A stretch of DNA of 44,620 nt from Gemmataceae bacterium (GCA_028288765.1 JAQGHQ010000555.1:1-44620), one strand, 5' to 3'. Positions 6,689-15,443 are shown, counted from the first letter of the stretch. Notes: generated by a model from the sequence alone, not told the origin. Program-made: numbers and translations.

Positions 6689-7687
6689 ATGGGCGGGAAG
6701 GGGATCTACAAGAGAATCGGCGCCGTCGACCAGGCGGGAGCCGATGAATTGGTCAAGACCTCCGTCGACGGGGGCATCAACTTCTTCGATACGGCAGACA
6801 TCTACTCGGAGGGCGAAAGCGAAAAAACCCTTGGCCAATCTTTCAAGAATCTGAACATTGCCCGTAAGGATGTCATCCTCGCGACCAAGGTTTACGGCCG
6901 AATGGGGCCCGGACGGAACGACGTGGGCGCCTCCCGTGGACACATCATGGACGCCGTGGAAGCCAGCCTTCGCCGCCTCCAGACCGACCACATCGACCTC
7001 TACCAGGTCCACGCCGACGACTCCGTCACGCCCATTGAGGAGACCCTGCGGGCCCTCGACACCCTCGTCACGCACGGCAAGGTCCGCTACATCGGCGTCT
7101 CGAACTGGCAGGCCTGGAAGATCGCCAGGGCCCTTGGCATCTCCGAGTCCAAGAACCTCGCCCGCTTCGATACTCTACAGGCTTACTACTCCATCGCCGG
7201 TCGCGACCTCGCCCCTCTGCTGGAAGCGGAAAAGATGGGTCTCCTCGTCTGGAGCCCGCTCGCCGGCGGCCTGCTCTCCGGCAGGTTCAGCCGCGAGAAC
7301 CAGAAGCCGGCAGGCTCCCGCCGCTCCGAGTTCGACTTTCCCGTCGTGGACAAAGAGCGCACCTGGAAGATCCTCCAAGCGATGGTTCCGATCGCCAAGG
7401 CGCATGACTGTAGCCCGGCCCGCATCTCCCTCGCCTGGCTGCTGATGAGGCCCGTTGTCACCTCGGTCATCATTGGCGTCAAGAGAGTCGACCAGCTGCA
7501 GGACAATCTTGCCGCCGCGGGTCTCAAGCTCACCGAAGACGAGGTCAAGCAGTTCGACGAGGTCAGCGCCCTTCCTCCCGCGTACCCGGGTTGGATGATA
7601 CCTGTTCAGAACGTCGACCGCTTGGGAGTGGTCGCCCGCCCTGTTTGGGATGACGTGCGTCAATCCCGACTCAGATCGGGGCTATGA
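6689..7687 (+). pseudogene. Aldo/keto reductase missing its N-terminal strand
   Basis: A 332-aa aldo/keto reductase of the YajO/Tas-like branch. The catalytic Asp and Tyr (NFFDTADIYSEGESE), Lys (LATKVYG) and His (YQVHADD) are present, as is the NADP-binding end GVKRVDQLQDNL. Family members start 25-30 residues earlier with a strand like L.VS.L.LGTM.FGG; here the first in-frame ATG gives MGGKGIYKRI and an in-frame TAG lies at 6665-6667, so barrel strand 1 is gone. The break coincides with gctcaccgcacggg, similar to part of element C. Codon choice (many cgc and ctc) differs from the cgg/ccg-rich neighbours, suggesting transfer. The last residues (DDVRQSRLRSGL) look like run-on. It may be non-functional; alternatively a shortened barrel is still made. 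Confidence 0.7.
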
Positions 7688-8040
7688 TGACAACCGCACC
7701 ACTCGATCGGCCACCAGCTTCTCGAAGACCGGCCGCAGGTGGGCCTTCCCGCCCCCGAACATGCCGTCGACGTATCCCACGGCCTGCTCCAGGTAGACCG
7801 CCGGGTCCCCGTCCCAGGTCGCGGTGTCGGTCGCGTACTCGGCGATCCACCACGCGGTGTTGGTCCCGACCCGTGGGTCTCCTTCAGCCACGCCACCCGG
7901 CCCTTGTGGTCCGCGGGCGCGAGCCGCTCGACCAGCTCCGCCCACTCGTCGAGGGTCCGGCCGGTCTTCGCGGGCAGTTCGTCCGTCCACCTCTTCACCA
8001 TCGCGACGCCGGGATGGACGTCGTACACGGGGTCCGACAT
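7682..8040 (-). pseudogene. Frameshifted, 3'-truncated DUF4287/DUF5655-type protein
   Basis: The ATG at 8038-8040 opens MSDPVYDVHPGVAMVKRW, AKTGRTLDEWAELVERLAP and KGRVAWLKETHG, the DUF4287 pattern. The frame then fails; in the neighbouring frame the protein continues GTNTAWWIAEYAT, YLEQAVGYVDGMFGGGKAHL and RPVFEKLVADRVV, matching the continuation expected in the family. Loss of a single base within ...THG(L)GTNT... near 7885 explains it. The C-terminal DUF5655 half is cut off about where the convergent reductase ends, so two degraded genes meet here. Function in the intact family is unclear. Confidence 0.75.
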
Positions 8041-8083
8041 GGGGGCGTCTCCCATTGACGGTTCGGATGAGCCAAGCTGTTCT

Positions 8084-8139
8084 TGTGGCACAGGTCTCCC
8101 GGCCGGTGTAGCTGCACAGGGCGGGAGACCTGTGCCACA
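8084..8139. repeat. Perfect 17-bp inverted repeat (hairpin)
   Basis: The arms tgtggcacaggtctccc (8084-8100) and its exact complement (8123-8139) are separated by 22 bp. There is no T-run, so a simple terminator is less likely. It lies between the DUF4287 pseudogene start and the histone-like gene. I recall 'gtggcacaggtctccc' palindromes as scattered repeats in planctomycete genomes. The DNA from 8140 to 8313 shows nothing else. Confidence 0.85.
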
Positions 8140-8313
8140 GATCCGAAATCAGACACCGCCAGCCTGATCAGGTATCTGAGGGGTCTCCGGTCCGTCCGGA
8201 AGGGATTCACCGCCGACAGTGCCCGCCGGCAGTCAGGGCACCAATTACAGCAACGGGCGGGACACCGCCCACCCTTGTACCGGAGCTCGGCCGTCACACG
8301 TCGGAAGAGACCG

Positions 8314-8691
8314 TCAGGCCGGGGGGGCTTCGGCGGGACCGGCCGCGGGGGCCGGAGCCGGGGCCGGAACAGGCGCCGGGGCTGGTTCCGGAACCGGGGC
8401 CGGGGCCGGGACGGGGGCCGGAGCCGCCTTTTTGGCGGCCGGCTTCTTCTTCGCGGCGAGCTTCGGCGCCGGCTTGGTGGCCTTTGCCACACCGGCAACC
8501 TTCTTGGCGGGGGCGGCCTTCTTGGCGGGGGCAGCCTTCTTGGCGGGGGCAGCCTTCTTGGCGGGGGCGGCCTTCTTGGCGCTGCCCGCGGCGGCCTTCT
8601 TGGCGGGGGCGGCCTTGGCGGGGGCGGCCTTCTTGGCGGGGGCGGCCTTCTTGACAGGCTTCTTCGACGCGGCGCTCTTTTTCGCGGCCAT
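8314..8691 (-). CDS. Lys/Ala/Pro-rich histone H1-like DNA-binding protein
   Basis: A 125-aa protein with no globular domain: MAAKKSAASKKPVKKAAPAK, then several KKAAPA hexapeptide repeats encoded by 18-bp DNA repeats, and a final Pro/Ala tail of PAP(V/A) units with almost no charge. The basic part resembles the C-terminal tail of histone H1 and bacterial HC1/HC2 or AlgP-like proteins, which bind DNA without sequence specificity and are frequent in Planctomycetes, where they may help condense the nucleoid. The ATG at 8689-8691 is used; 23 upstream in-frame residues lack this composition. Repeat number is likely to vary between strains. Divergent from the lipoprotein at 9044 across a 352-bp gap in which I see no clear motif. 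Confidence 0.8.
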   Translation of the reverse strand: MAAKKSAASKKPVKKAAPAKKAAPAKAAPAKKAAAGSAKKAAPAKKAAPAKKAAPAKKAAPAKKVAGVAKATKPAPKLAAKKKPAAKKAAPAPVPAPAPVPEPAPAPVPAPAPAPAAGPAEAPPA

Positions 8692-9043
8692 TGCAGTCTC
8701 CGAGCTCGGTTCCGCGACCGGACCGACCGGCCGCACTGGTTCAACCGATGCCCGACACATCGTCCACCGCCGTCCGCCCCGCCGAGCGAATCAGGCGGGG
8801 TTGTGCGGCCTCCCAAATCCGCCCGCCCGGCCGACCGCCACGACCGCTGGACTTGAGCGAAATCGATTTCCGCATACGACGCCGGAACATGGGAAAACCG
8901 TCAAAACCGGCCCGACCCGTCAACCCCGGGTCCGCAACCCGCCGATAAAGAAGGCGGACTGTCCCGTGGTGTCGCCCGTCCGGAGGAGCCGGACGCGGGT
9001 CATCGCCCCGGGCGGCGTTGTTGGCCCGTTCGCGGGGGTGGTC

Positions 9044-10066
9044 ATGCGGTGGAAGAGGGTCGCATGGGCGGGCTGCCTGGCCCCCGTGATCGGGGGGTGC
9101 CACACGACGGGCCCGGTCGCCCACGACCTCGTGGCCGAGAAGGGGGTCGCCCGCACCGAGACGGGGATCGAGCGCGAGATCCGGAGGGACGCCCGGGAGG
9201 CGTGGGGCGCGGTCCGGTCCCAGTTCCCGCAGAAGGCCTTCACGCCCGCGTTCCGCGACGGGTTCCTCGACGGGTATGTCGACTACCTGGACCGTGGGGG
9301 CGACGCCCAGCCGCCGGCCGTGCCCCCGCCCCGGTACACCCGGAACAAGAAGTACTTCACCCCGGAAGGACACGCCCTGATCCGGGACTACTTCCTCGGG
9401 TTCAAGTACGGGGTGGACGTGGCGGTCGCGACCGGGCAGCGGCAGTACCTGACCGTCCCGGTGCTGATCTCGGACACGACCGATCACCCGGGGCCGGACC
9501 TCCCACCGGTCGTCCCCGCGGTCCCGGCAGGGTTACCGGCGAGGCCGCCGGCCGCCCACCTCCCGGCGCCGCGCCCGCTCCCGGCCGAGAACCCGACCGG
9601 CGGGTCGGGTGGGATGCCGGTCAAGACCAGTCTGCCGACGGGACTGAAGCCGGCCGGTGAACCGCCTCCGGCGAGGCCGTCCCTCGTGCCGCCCGCCCCG
9701 GGCGAGTCGAAGTTCGGGCCGGTGCCGAAACCGCCGACCCCGGCCCCGGGCGCGACGATCCCGCCGCCGGTCCCCTCGATCCCGATCCCGCTACTGCCCG
9801 GCCCGGGGGCGGTCTCCGCCCCGGCGGGGCCCGGGAAGCGGCCGGGCGAGGTGTTGTCGAAGTTCACGGTCGAGAAGAGGATCACGGCGACCAACGCGCC
9901 GCCGCCGGATCTGACGGTGAAGCTGCCGGAGCCGCCGGCCTCCGTGCGGAGCGTCCCGGACGGCGTTCCGACCCTGCCGACGGTGGAGGACTTCCCGGTC
10001 CTGCCGGCGAACCACACGGTCCCGCCCCCGCTCCCGGCGAACCACCCGGACATCTTGCGGTGGTGA
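9044..10066 (+). CDS. Planctomycete lipoprotein with Pro-rich C-terminus
   Basis: A 340-aa protein. The ATG at 9044 gives a lipoprotein signal MRWKRVAWAGCLAPVIGGC with lipobox VIGGC (Cys19), implying a membrane-anchored protein. Residues 20-145 form a conserved-looking domain: AREAWGAVRSQFP, FRDGFLDGYVDYLDRGG, TPEGHALIRDYFLGFKYG and GQRQYLTVPVLI. I recall this FRDGFLDGY...FKYG pattern in uncharacterised planctomycete proteins next to export genes. The remaining 190 residues are Pro-rich and probably disordered. It precedes the Wza-type export lipoprotein at 10135 by 68 bp, so a shared transcript and envelope function are plausible; the exact function is unknown. Confidence 0.7.
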   Translation: MRWKRVAWAGCLAPVIGGCHTTGPVAHDLVAEKGVARTETGIEREIRRDAREAWGAVRSQFPQKAFTPAFRDGFLDGYVDYLDRGGDAQPPAVPPPRYTRNKKYFTPEGHALIRDYFLGFKYGVDVAVATGQRQYLTVPVLISDTTDHPGPDLPPVVPAVPAGLPARPPAAHLPAPRPLPAENPTGGSGGMPVKTSLPTGLKPAGEPPPARPSLVPPAPGESKFGPVPKPPTPAPGATIPPPVPSIPIPLLPGPGAVSAPAGPGKRPGEVLSKFTVEKRITATNAPPPDLTVKLPEPPASVRSVPDGVPTLPTVEDFPVLPANHTVPPPLPANHPDILRW

Positions 10067-10134
10067 CGGTAACCGGCCCGGCACCCGGGCGGACGAGCTG
10101 ACCTTGGCCCGAGACGCCGACCCAGGATCGACCC

Positions 10135-11355
10135 ATGACGCGAACACCCCTGACGCCGGATTCGGGCCGCGGCCGGACGCGGGTCGCCCGCGTGGTCCGG
10201 GCGGTCATACTGCTGTCGGCCGCGGGCTGGGCCGGCGGGTGCGTGTCCGCCCCCGGACCGGCCGCGGAGGGGATTCCGGTCCGCCGGCTGCCGGCCGAGG
10301 TCTTCGGGCGGCCGAAGGCCGACCTCCGGACGGTCCCGCTCACCCTGCTCCGCCAGAAGGAGCCCGACGCCTACCGCGTGGACAAGGGCGACGTGCTCAC
10401 CGTGTTCGCCGAGGACGTCCTCGGGGTCCGCAACCAGATCCCGGTCCAGGTGAACCCGAACCCGCTCGCCCCGAAGCCGGCCGCCCAGGGGTACCCTGTC
10501 ACGGTGCAGGATGACGGGACGATCCAGGTCCCGGAAGTCCCACCGATCCCGGTCCGCGGGATGACGCTCACCGAAGTCCGGGCCGCGGTCGTGAAGGCAA
10601 TCACGGTGGACAAGAAGCTGATCGTGCCGGGGAAGGAGCGGGTGACCGTCGATCTGCTCCAGCCGCGGCGGTACCGGGTCCTGGTAGTCCGCGAGGACGG
10701 GGCGGCGCCGCCGGGCGAGGCGGCGGCGTGCGGGGAGGGGAAGAAGGGGGCCGGGTACACGCTCCAGCTCGAGGCGTACCACAACGACTTGCTCGAAGCC
10801 CTGAACCGGACCGGCGGCCTGCCCGGGCCGTGTGCCAAGGCCGAAGTGGTCATCCGCCGCGACGACCCGGCCCGCGGGTACGTCCGCGTCCCGCTACGGA
10901 CGTACCCGCACGAACCGGTCGCGTTCACGGACGCCGACATCATCCTGACCGACGGCGACACCGTGTACGTCGAGGCCCGCGAGGCCGAGACGTACTCCGT
11001 CGTGGGCGGGACCGGGACGGCGGGCGGGCAGTTCCCGCTGCCGCGGGATGCCGACCTGCGGGTGGTCGAGGCGCTGACGCGGGCCGCCTGCCCGGCGCCC
11101 GCGTGTGGGATGGTGACCCTGGTCCGGCAGGTCGGGTGCGGGCGGCAGGTGCCGATCCTGGTGGACCTGGCCGAGGCGCTCCGCGACTCGCGGGAGAACA
11201 TCCTGGTGCAGCCCGGCGACGTGATCGTCCTCCCCGGGTGCAAGGACTGTGCAGCGGGCAAGTGCAAGCTCCACCCCGTCCGGCCGCGGATCAAGCTCGG
11301 CCCGCGGCCTTGGCCGGTGGCCGCCGGGTGCGACTCGTGTTCCGCCGACCCGTGA
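10135..11355 (+). CDS. Polysaccharide export lipoprotein (Wza/SLBB family)
   Basis: A 406-aa protein with a lipoprotein signal ending AAGWAGGC (Cys36), starting at the ATG at 10135. The Poly_export domain begins with AYRVDKGDVLTVFAEDVLG and includes VTVQDDGTIQVPEVPPIPVR and a helix MTLTEVRAAVVKAI, the usual order. SLBB-like segments follow: TLQLEAYHNDLLEALNRTGG and DADLRVVEALTRA, with VQPGDVIVLPGC near the end. Such proteins form the outer-membrane channel for capsule or exopolysaccharide export. No glycosyltransferase, tyrosine kinase or Wzx/Wzy gene is in the window. Two cysteine-rich stretches (GCKDCAAGKC and CDSC) at the C-terminus are unusual. Confidence 0.8.
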   Translation: MTRTPLTPDSGRGRTRVARVVRAVILLSAAGWAGGCVSAPGPAAEGIPVRRLPAEVFGRPKADLRTVPLTLLRQKEPDAYRVDKGDVLTVFAEDVLGVRNQIPVQVNPNPLAPKPAAQGYPVTVQDDGTIQVPEVPPIPVRGMTLTEVRAAVVKAITVDKKLIVPGKERVTVDLLQPRRYRVLVVREDGAAPPGEAAACGEGKKGAGYTLQLEAYHNDLLEALNRTGGLPGPCAKAEVVIRRDDPARGYVRVPLRTYPHEPVAFTDADIILTDGDTVYVEAREAETYSVVGGTGTAGGQFPLPRDADLRVVEALTRAACPAPACGMVTLVRQVGCGRQVPILVDLAEALRDSRENILVQPGDVIVLPGCKDCAAGKCKLHPVRPRIKLGPRPWPVAAGCDSCSADP

Positions 11356-11417
11356 CGCCCGACCCGGAATTGGGCGGGCCGCCCGCTCAACTCCTCCGCG
11401 GTCGACAAGGAGCCGGG

Positions 11418-12329
11418 ATGCCAGGGCCGTTCGACGCCACGCTCAAGGAACTGGTCGATCGGTTCGCGGCCGACTGGGTCGAAATCCTGGCCCCCCTCAT
11501 CGGCCTGCCGTCCGCCACCGCCGTCGACCCGCTCGACACCGATCTGTCCACGGTCCAGCCGGCGGTCGATAAAGTCTTCCGCCTGCGCCCGCCGGCGACC
11601 GGCCTGCTCCATCTCGAACACCAGGCGAGCTGGGACGGCGGCTTCCCGGACCGACTCGTGCTCTACAGCGTCCTGCTCGAGCACCGCCACGGCGGGCCGG
11701 TGTACACGGTCGTCATCTTGCTCCGCCGGGAGGCCAGCTCCCCCGGCCTGAGCGGCGTCGTTTCGCGGACATTCCCGGACGGGGCCGAGTACCTGCGGTT
11801 CGCGTACACCACCGTTCGACTCTGGGAACTCCCGGCCGGTCAGCTCATGGCCGGCGGGATCGGGCTCGCCCCACTCGCCCTTCTGACCGACGATGCGGCA
11901 CGGCAACTGCCGGAACTCGTCTCGCAGTTCGCCGAGCGGGTGGAACGGGAAGCCCCGGACCGGGAGACGGGGAATCTTCTGCTGACGAGCGGTTTCATCC
12001 TGCTCGGGCTGCGGTATGATGGGGCTGTGATCCGGTCGCTGTTCCAGGGGGTCCAGCACATGCGGGAATCGTCGACGTATCAGTTGATTCTCGAAGAAGG
12101 CCGGGAAAAAGGCCTGGAAGAAGGCCGGACCAGGGGTCGGGTCGAAGGCCGTGTCGAAGGAATGGTTCAGGGGGAGCAGATGGCCCTCCTGACGGTCCTC
12201 CAGGAGCGGTTCGGGAACATCCCTCCGGCCGTCGAGGCCAGGGTCCGGGCGACGGCCGACCCGGCCCGACTCCAGGCCGCCCTGAAGCAGGCCGTCCGGA
12301 TTTCCACGCCCGACGACCTCTCGCTCTGA
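11418..12329 (+). CDS. Rpn/YhgA-like putative nuclease
   Basis: A 303-aa protein; the ATG at 11418 is preceded by aaggag. The N-terminal two thirds resemble the PD-(D/E)XK Rpn/PDDEXK transposase-related family: MPGPFDATLKELVDRFAADW, VDKVFRLRPPATGLLHLEHQ (the HLEHQ strand probably supplies the catalytic Glu), then FPDRLVLYSVLLEHRHGGPV and VVILLRREAS. The C-terminal region is a charged helix with five repeats of the form (E/V)EGR (LEEGREKGLEEGR...VEGRVEGMVQGE) followed by a helical domain like DUF4351. Rpn proteins promote recombination in E. coli; the role of these short planctomycete and cyanobacterial versions is not established. Neighbours give no clear clue. Confidence 0.7.
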   Translation: MPGPFDATLKELVDRFAADWVEILAPLIGLPSATAVDPLDTDLSTVQPAVDKVFRLRPPATGLLHLEHQASWDGGFPDRLVLYSVLLEHRHGGPVYTVVILLRREASSPGLSGVVSRTFPDGAEYLRFAYTTVRLWELPAGQLMAGGIGLAPLALLTDDAARQLPELVSQFAERVEREAPDRETGNLLLTSGFILLGLRYDGAVIRSLFQGVQHMRESSTYQLILEEGREKGLEEGRTRGRVEGRVEGMVQGEQMALLTVLQERFGNIPPAVEARVRATADPARLQAALKQAVRISTPDDLSL

Positions 12330-12517
12330 CACCAGACGATTCTCGGCTCCCGTCCGACCCCTGGCTCCCGGCCGTTTTTGGGCGGCCCACCTCCGTCCCG
12401 TCTCACGTCTCGGAATTCTCTAAAATCCCCGACCGGAGCGAGCGAATCACCCGCCGGACTCGCTTTCCCGCGGTTACCCGTCGCCCGCCACGCCTGCTCG
12501 CCGAGGACCAGCCCACC

Positions 12518-15436
12518 ATGTACGTCCTGATGCAGTGCGTGGCCGAGGCGGTCATGTCCAAGGGGGTCCGGGGGCTCGTCGAGATGGTCCCCGGGGCCGC
12601 GTTCCTCTACGACGTGGCGACCGAGGCGGTCCGGCGGCTCAAGGACCGGAAGCGGGCCGACCAGCTCCGGGAAGAGATCCTGAAGGCCGCCGCCGCCGGG
12701 TTCGAGGAGGCGAAGCAGGCGGCCGAGCGGGTGGCGAAGGAAGTGGCCGCGGCCGGCCCGCCCGAGGACCGGATCGCCCTGGAGATGTACCTCGCGCAGA
12801 TCCCCGGGGCGGTCCGGCAGTCGCTCAAGCGGGCCGAGGACCCGTCCGGGAAGTCCGTCCCCGCCACCTTCACCCTGAACGAGCCGATCGACCTGCTCAA
12901 GCGGCTCCCCGCCCGGGTCCCGCGGTTCCGCACCGGCGACGCCCTGCCCGGTAAGCCCGGGTGGCAGCTGGCGGAACTGCTCGGCACCGGCGGGTTCGGG
13001 GAGGTCTGGCTGGCCCGCAACCCGACCCTGTCGTCGCTCAAGGGGGCGGTCAAATTCGGGCTCGACCCGCAGGCCCGGGAGCGGCTCCTGCGGCACGAGG
13101 GGGGGCTGGTCAACCGGGTGATGGAACAGGGCCGGCACCCGAACCTGGTGCCGCTGCTCGACGCCCACCTGGAGGGCGAGACCCCCTGGCTGATGTACGA
13201 GTACGTCCCCGGCGGCGACCTGACCGGGCTGATCCACGCGTGGCAGGCCCTCCCGCCGGAGGAGCGGGTGCGGCGGGCGGTCGACGCGACCCGGACACTC
13301 GCCGCCGCCGTCGGCCACTTCCACCAGCTCCGCCCGCCGCTGGTCCACCGGGACCTGAAGCCGGCGAACATCCTGGTCAATGCGGAATGCGGAATGCGGA
13401 ATGCGGAATCAAAGACAGCAGACAGTAGTCCTGATTCCGCACTCCGCATTCCGCATTCCGCATTTCTGATCACCGACTTCGGCATCGGCGGGGTGGCCGC
13501 GGCTGCGGCACTCGCCCAGGAGGCGAGCCGGCGGTCGTCCACCGGGTTCCTGATGTCGCAGCTCTGGGGCTCGCACACCCCCCTGTACGCCAGCCCGCAG
13601 CAGCAGCGGGGCGACCCCCCGGACCCGCGGGACGACGTCCACGCGCTCGGGGTGATCGCCTTCCAGATGCTCACCGGCCGGCTCGACGCCACCCTCGGGG
13701 CGGACTACGCCAAGACCCTCCGCCGGCTGAACGTCCCCGAGCCGGTGATCGAGCTGCTCGGCGATTGCGCGGCCCACGACCCGGAGAACCGCCCCAAAGA
13801 CGCCGCCGAGCTGGCCGAGAAGCTGGCCCAGCTCGCGGCCCCGCCCCCGCCGGCGCCCGCGGTCGGGGACGACGCGGTCCTGATCGCCTGTCCCTCGTGT
13901 CGTGTCCAGCTCAAGGTCAAGAAGGACGAGACGCGGCCGATCCGCTGTGCGAAGTGCGGGATCACGTTCAAACCGTTCATCTCGCCGGTGCCGCCCCCGC
14001 CCGCCCTCCCGAACCACGATTCCGCCGGGCGGCCCCGCCCGGTCGCCCGGCCGGTCGAAACGGCGGCGCTCCCCCCGCACAAGCCGAGGCCCCGGGATGA
14101 CGACGACCGGCCCCGACGGGACGACCCGGACGAGGACGACCACCCCCCGCCCCGGCGGGAGTCGAAGCCCGCCCAACCGGCGAAGCGGACGCTGCTGAAG
14201 CTCGGGTGCCTGATCGGCGTCCCGCTCGTCCTGCTCGTCACGTTCGGGGTGTTGGCATTCACCGGCCGACTCTTCACCTGGAACTTCCCGTTCCCGACCC
14301 GGAAGCCGCCGGAGCAGGTCGAACGGGTCACGTCGTTCGGGGGGATCACCGGCCGGCTCCACGACCTGAGCTACTCCCCGGACGGGAAGCGGCTCCTCGC
14401 CGTCACCGAGGACGGGACCGTGCAGCTGTTCGACGCCGACGACGGGAAGGTCGTGCTCAAGGTCGAGACCGGAATCCCGGGCCACCAGCCGGCGTTCAAC
14501 CGGGACGGCACCCGTCTCGCCGTCGCGAAGCCCGACAAGGGGGCCAGCTTGTGGAACGCCGCCGGCGGGAAGGAGGCGCAGGAACTCGTCGGGCTGGAGG
14601 AAAAGGTCGCGGCCCTCGCCTTCAGTCCGGACGGCCGCTGGGTCGTGGGCGGGGGTAAGGGCGGAGAAGACCCGAAGGGCGGGGGCGGGCGGGTGGTGGT
14701 GTGGACCGTGTCGCTGAAGAAGGAGGGGCCGAAGCTCCTCGCCGCCCCGAACGGGGAACCGGCACACCCCGACGGGGTGACCGCCGTGGTCTTCGACCCG
14801 AAGGGCCGCTATCTCGCCACGGCCGGCGCGACCGAGATCAAACTTTGGGATGTGGAGGGGTGGAAAAATTCGTGCCGGGTCCTCGAGGCCGGGTCGCCGG
14901 TCCGGGCTTGCGTCTTCACCCCGGACGGGCAACGGCTGGTCGCGGGCGGGGTGGACGGCCGGCCCCGGTCCTGGGCGACCGACCCGAAGGACAACACGAG
15001 TCCCGCCGTCGCCCCGGCCGGTGACGCCGGGGCGATCACCCGGATCGCGGTCCTGCCCGACAACCACCAGGCGGCCGTGGCCGACGTGGCCGGCGGGCTG
15101 GGGCTCTGGGACCTGACCGGGCCCGGCGCGGTTTCGCCCTTCCGCGCGGGGCAGCACGGCAATATCCCCCTCGGCCGGGTAAACGCATTCGGGTTCAATC
15201 GGGACGGAAGCCTGATGGCGACCGGCGGGGACGACCGGGCGGTCCTGATCTGGGAGATGTTCTTCAAGAACTCGCGGGTGAAGCTGCTCGGGCACGAGGC
15301 GGCGGTGCTCGGGGTCGCGTTCAGCCCGGACGGGAAGCGGCTGGCCACGGCCGACGCGACCGGCACCGTGATCGTCTGGAGCATCCCGAAGATCGACGCC
15401 GGACTGGGCGACCCCGTCGAGGTGCGGGCCCCGTAG
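12518..15436 (+). CDS. Membrane Ser/Thr protein kinase with zinc ribbon and WD40 repeats
   Basis: A 972-aa kinase. Residues 1-130 are a helical extension (VRGLVEMVPGAAFLYDV...). The kinase domain runs about 148-440: LLGTGGFGEVWLAR glycine loop, AVKFG lysine, HRDLKPAN catalytic loop near 278 and DFG near 320. An insert of about 28 residues (about 288-316) separates NILV from LITDFG; it is the translated 86-bp hairpin at 13379-13464, placed in the turn between strands beta-7 and beta-8 and kept in frame. A CPSC...CAKC zinc ribbon of the MJ0042 type lies at about 458-481, a Pro/Asp-rich linker follows, then one membrane helix at about 558-583 and WD40 repeats (LSYSPDGKRLL, LAFSPDGRWVV, VAFSPDGKRLAT) to the end. 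The kinase is cytoplasmic and the propeller is on the other side. Such kinases are abundant in Gemmataceae. Whether the insert permits activity is unknown. Confidence 0.9.
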   Translation: MYVLMQCVAEAVMSKGVRGLVEMVPGAAFLYDVATEAVRRLKDRKRADQLREEILKAAAAGFEEAKQAAERVAKEVAAAGPPEDRIALEMYLAQIPGAVRQSLKRAEDPSGKSVPATFTLNEPIDLLKRLPARVPRFRTGDALPGKPGWQLAELLGTGGFGEVWLARNPTLSSLKGAVKFGLDPQARERLLRHEGGLVNRVMEQGRHPNLVPLLDAHLEGETPWLMYEYVPGGDLTGLIHAWQALPPEERVRRAVDATRTLAAAVGHFHQLRPPLVHRDLKPANILVNAECGMRNAESKTADSSPDSALRIPHSAFLITDFGIGGVAAAAALAQEASRRSSTGFLMSQLWGSHTPLYASPQQQRGDPPDPRDDVHALGVIAFQMLTGRLDATLGADYAKTLRRLNVPEPVIELLGDCAAHDPENRPKDAAELAEKLAQLAAPPPPAPAVGDDAVLIACPSCRVQLKVKKDETRPIRCAKCGITFKPFISPVPPPPALPNHDSAGRPRPVARPVETAALPPHKPRPRDDDDRPRRDDPDEDDHPPPRRESKPAQPAKRTLLKLGCLIGVPLVLLVTFGVLAFTGRLFTWNFPFPTRKPPEQVERVTSFGGITGRLHDLSYSPDGKRLLAVTEDGTVQLFDADDGKVVLKVETGIPGHQPAFNRDGTRLAVAKPDKGASLWNAAGGKEAQELVGLEEKVAALAFSPDGRWVVGGGKGGEDPKGGGGRVVVWTVSLKKEGPKLLAAPNGEPAHPDGVTAVVFDPKGRYLATAGATEIKLWDVEGWKNSCRVLEAGSPVRACVFTPDGQRLVAGGVDGRPRSWATDPKDNTSPAVAPAGDAGAITRIAVLPDNHQAAVADVAGGLGLWDLTGPGAVSPFRAGQHGNIPLGRVNAFGFNRDGSLMATGGDDRAVLIWEMFFKNSRVKLLGHEAAVLGVAFSPDGKRLATADATGTVIVWSIPKIDAGLGDPVEVRAP
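13379..13464. repeat. 86-bp hairpin element inside the kinase gene
   Basis: The left arm (13379-13411) is built from tandem 'gcggaat' units; the right arm (13432-13464) is its reverse complement with a single mismatch over 33 bp; the loop is 20 bp. It is translated in frame as part of the kinase (NAECGMRNAES ... ALRIPHSAF). I recall NAE(C/F)..RIPHSAF strings in other predicted planctomycete proteins, which suggests a dispersed, MITE- or REP-like element. Confidence 0.9.
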
Positions 15437-15443
15437 GGCCCGG

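Noticed and set aside
8854..8883. ttgagc ... catacg as a sigma-70 promoter for the lipoprotein
   Set aside because: The spacing is 14 bp and the -10 match is poor.
8219..9043. In-frame extension of the lipoprotein through Ala/Gly-rich sequence
   Set aside because: It is the reverse strand of the histone-like gene; the lipobox start at 9044 is convincing.
13409..15295. 628-aa minus-strand frame over the kinase
   Set aside because: It mirrors the kinase and WD40 region and has the Arg/Gly/Pro composition of antisense high-GC frames.
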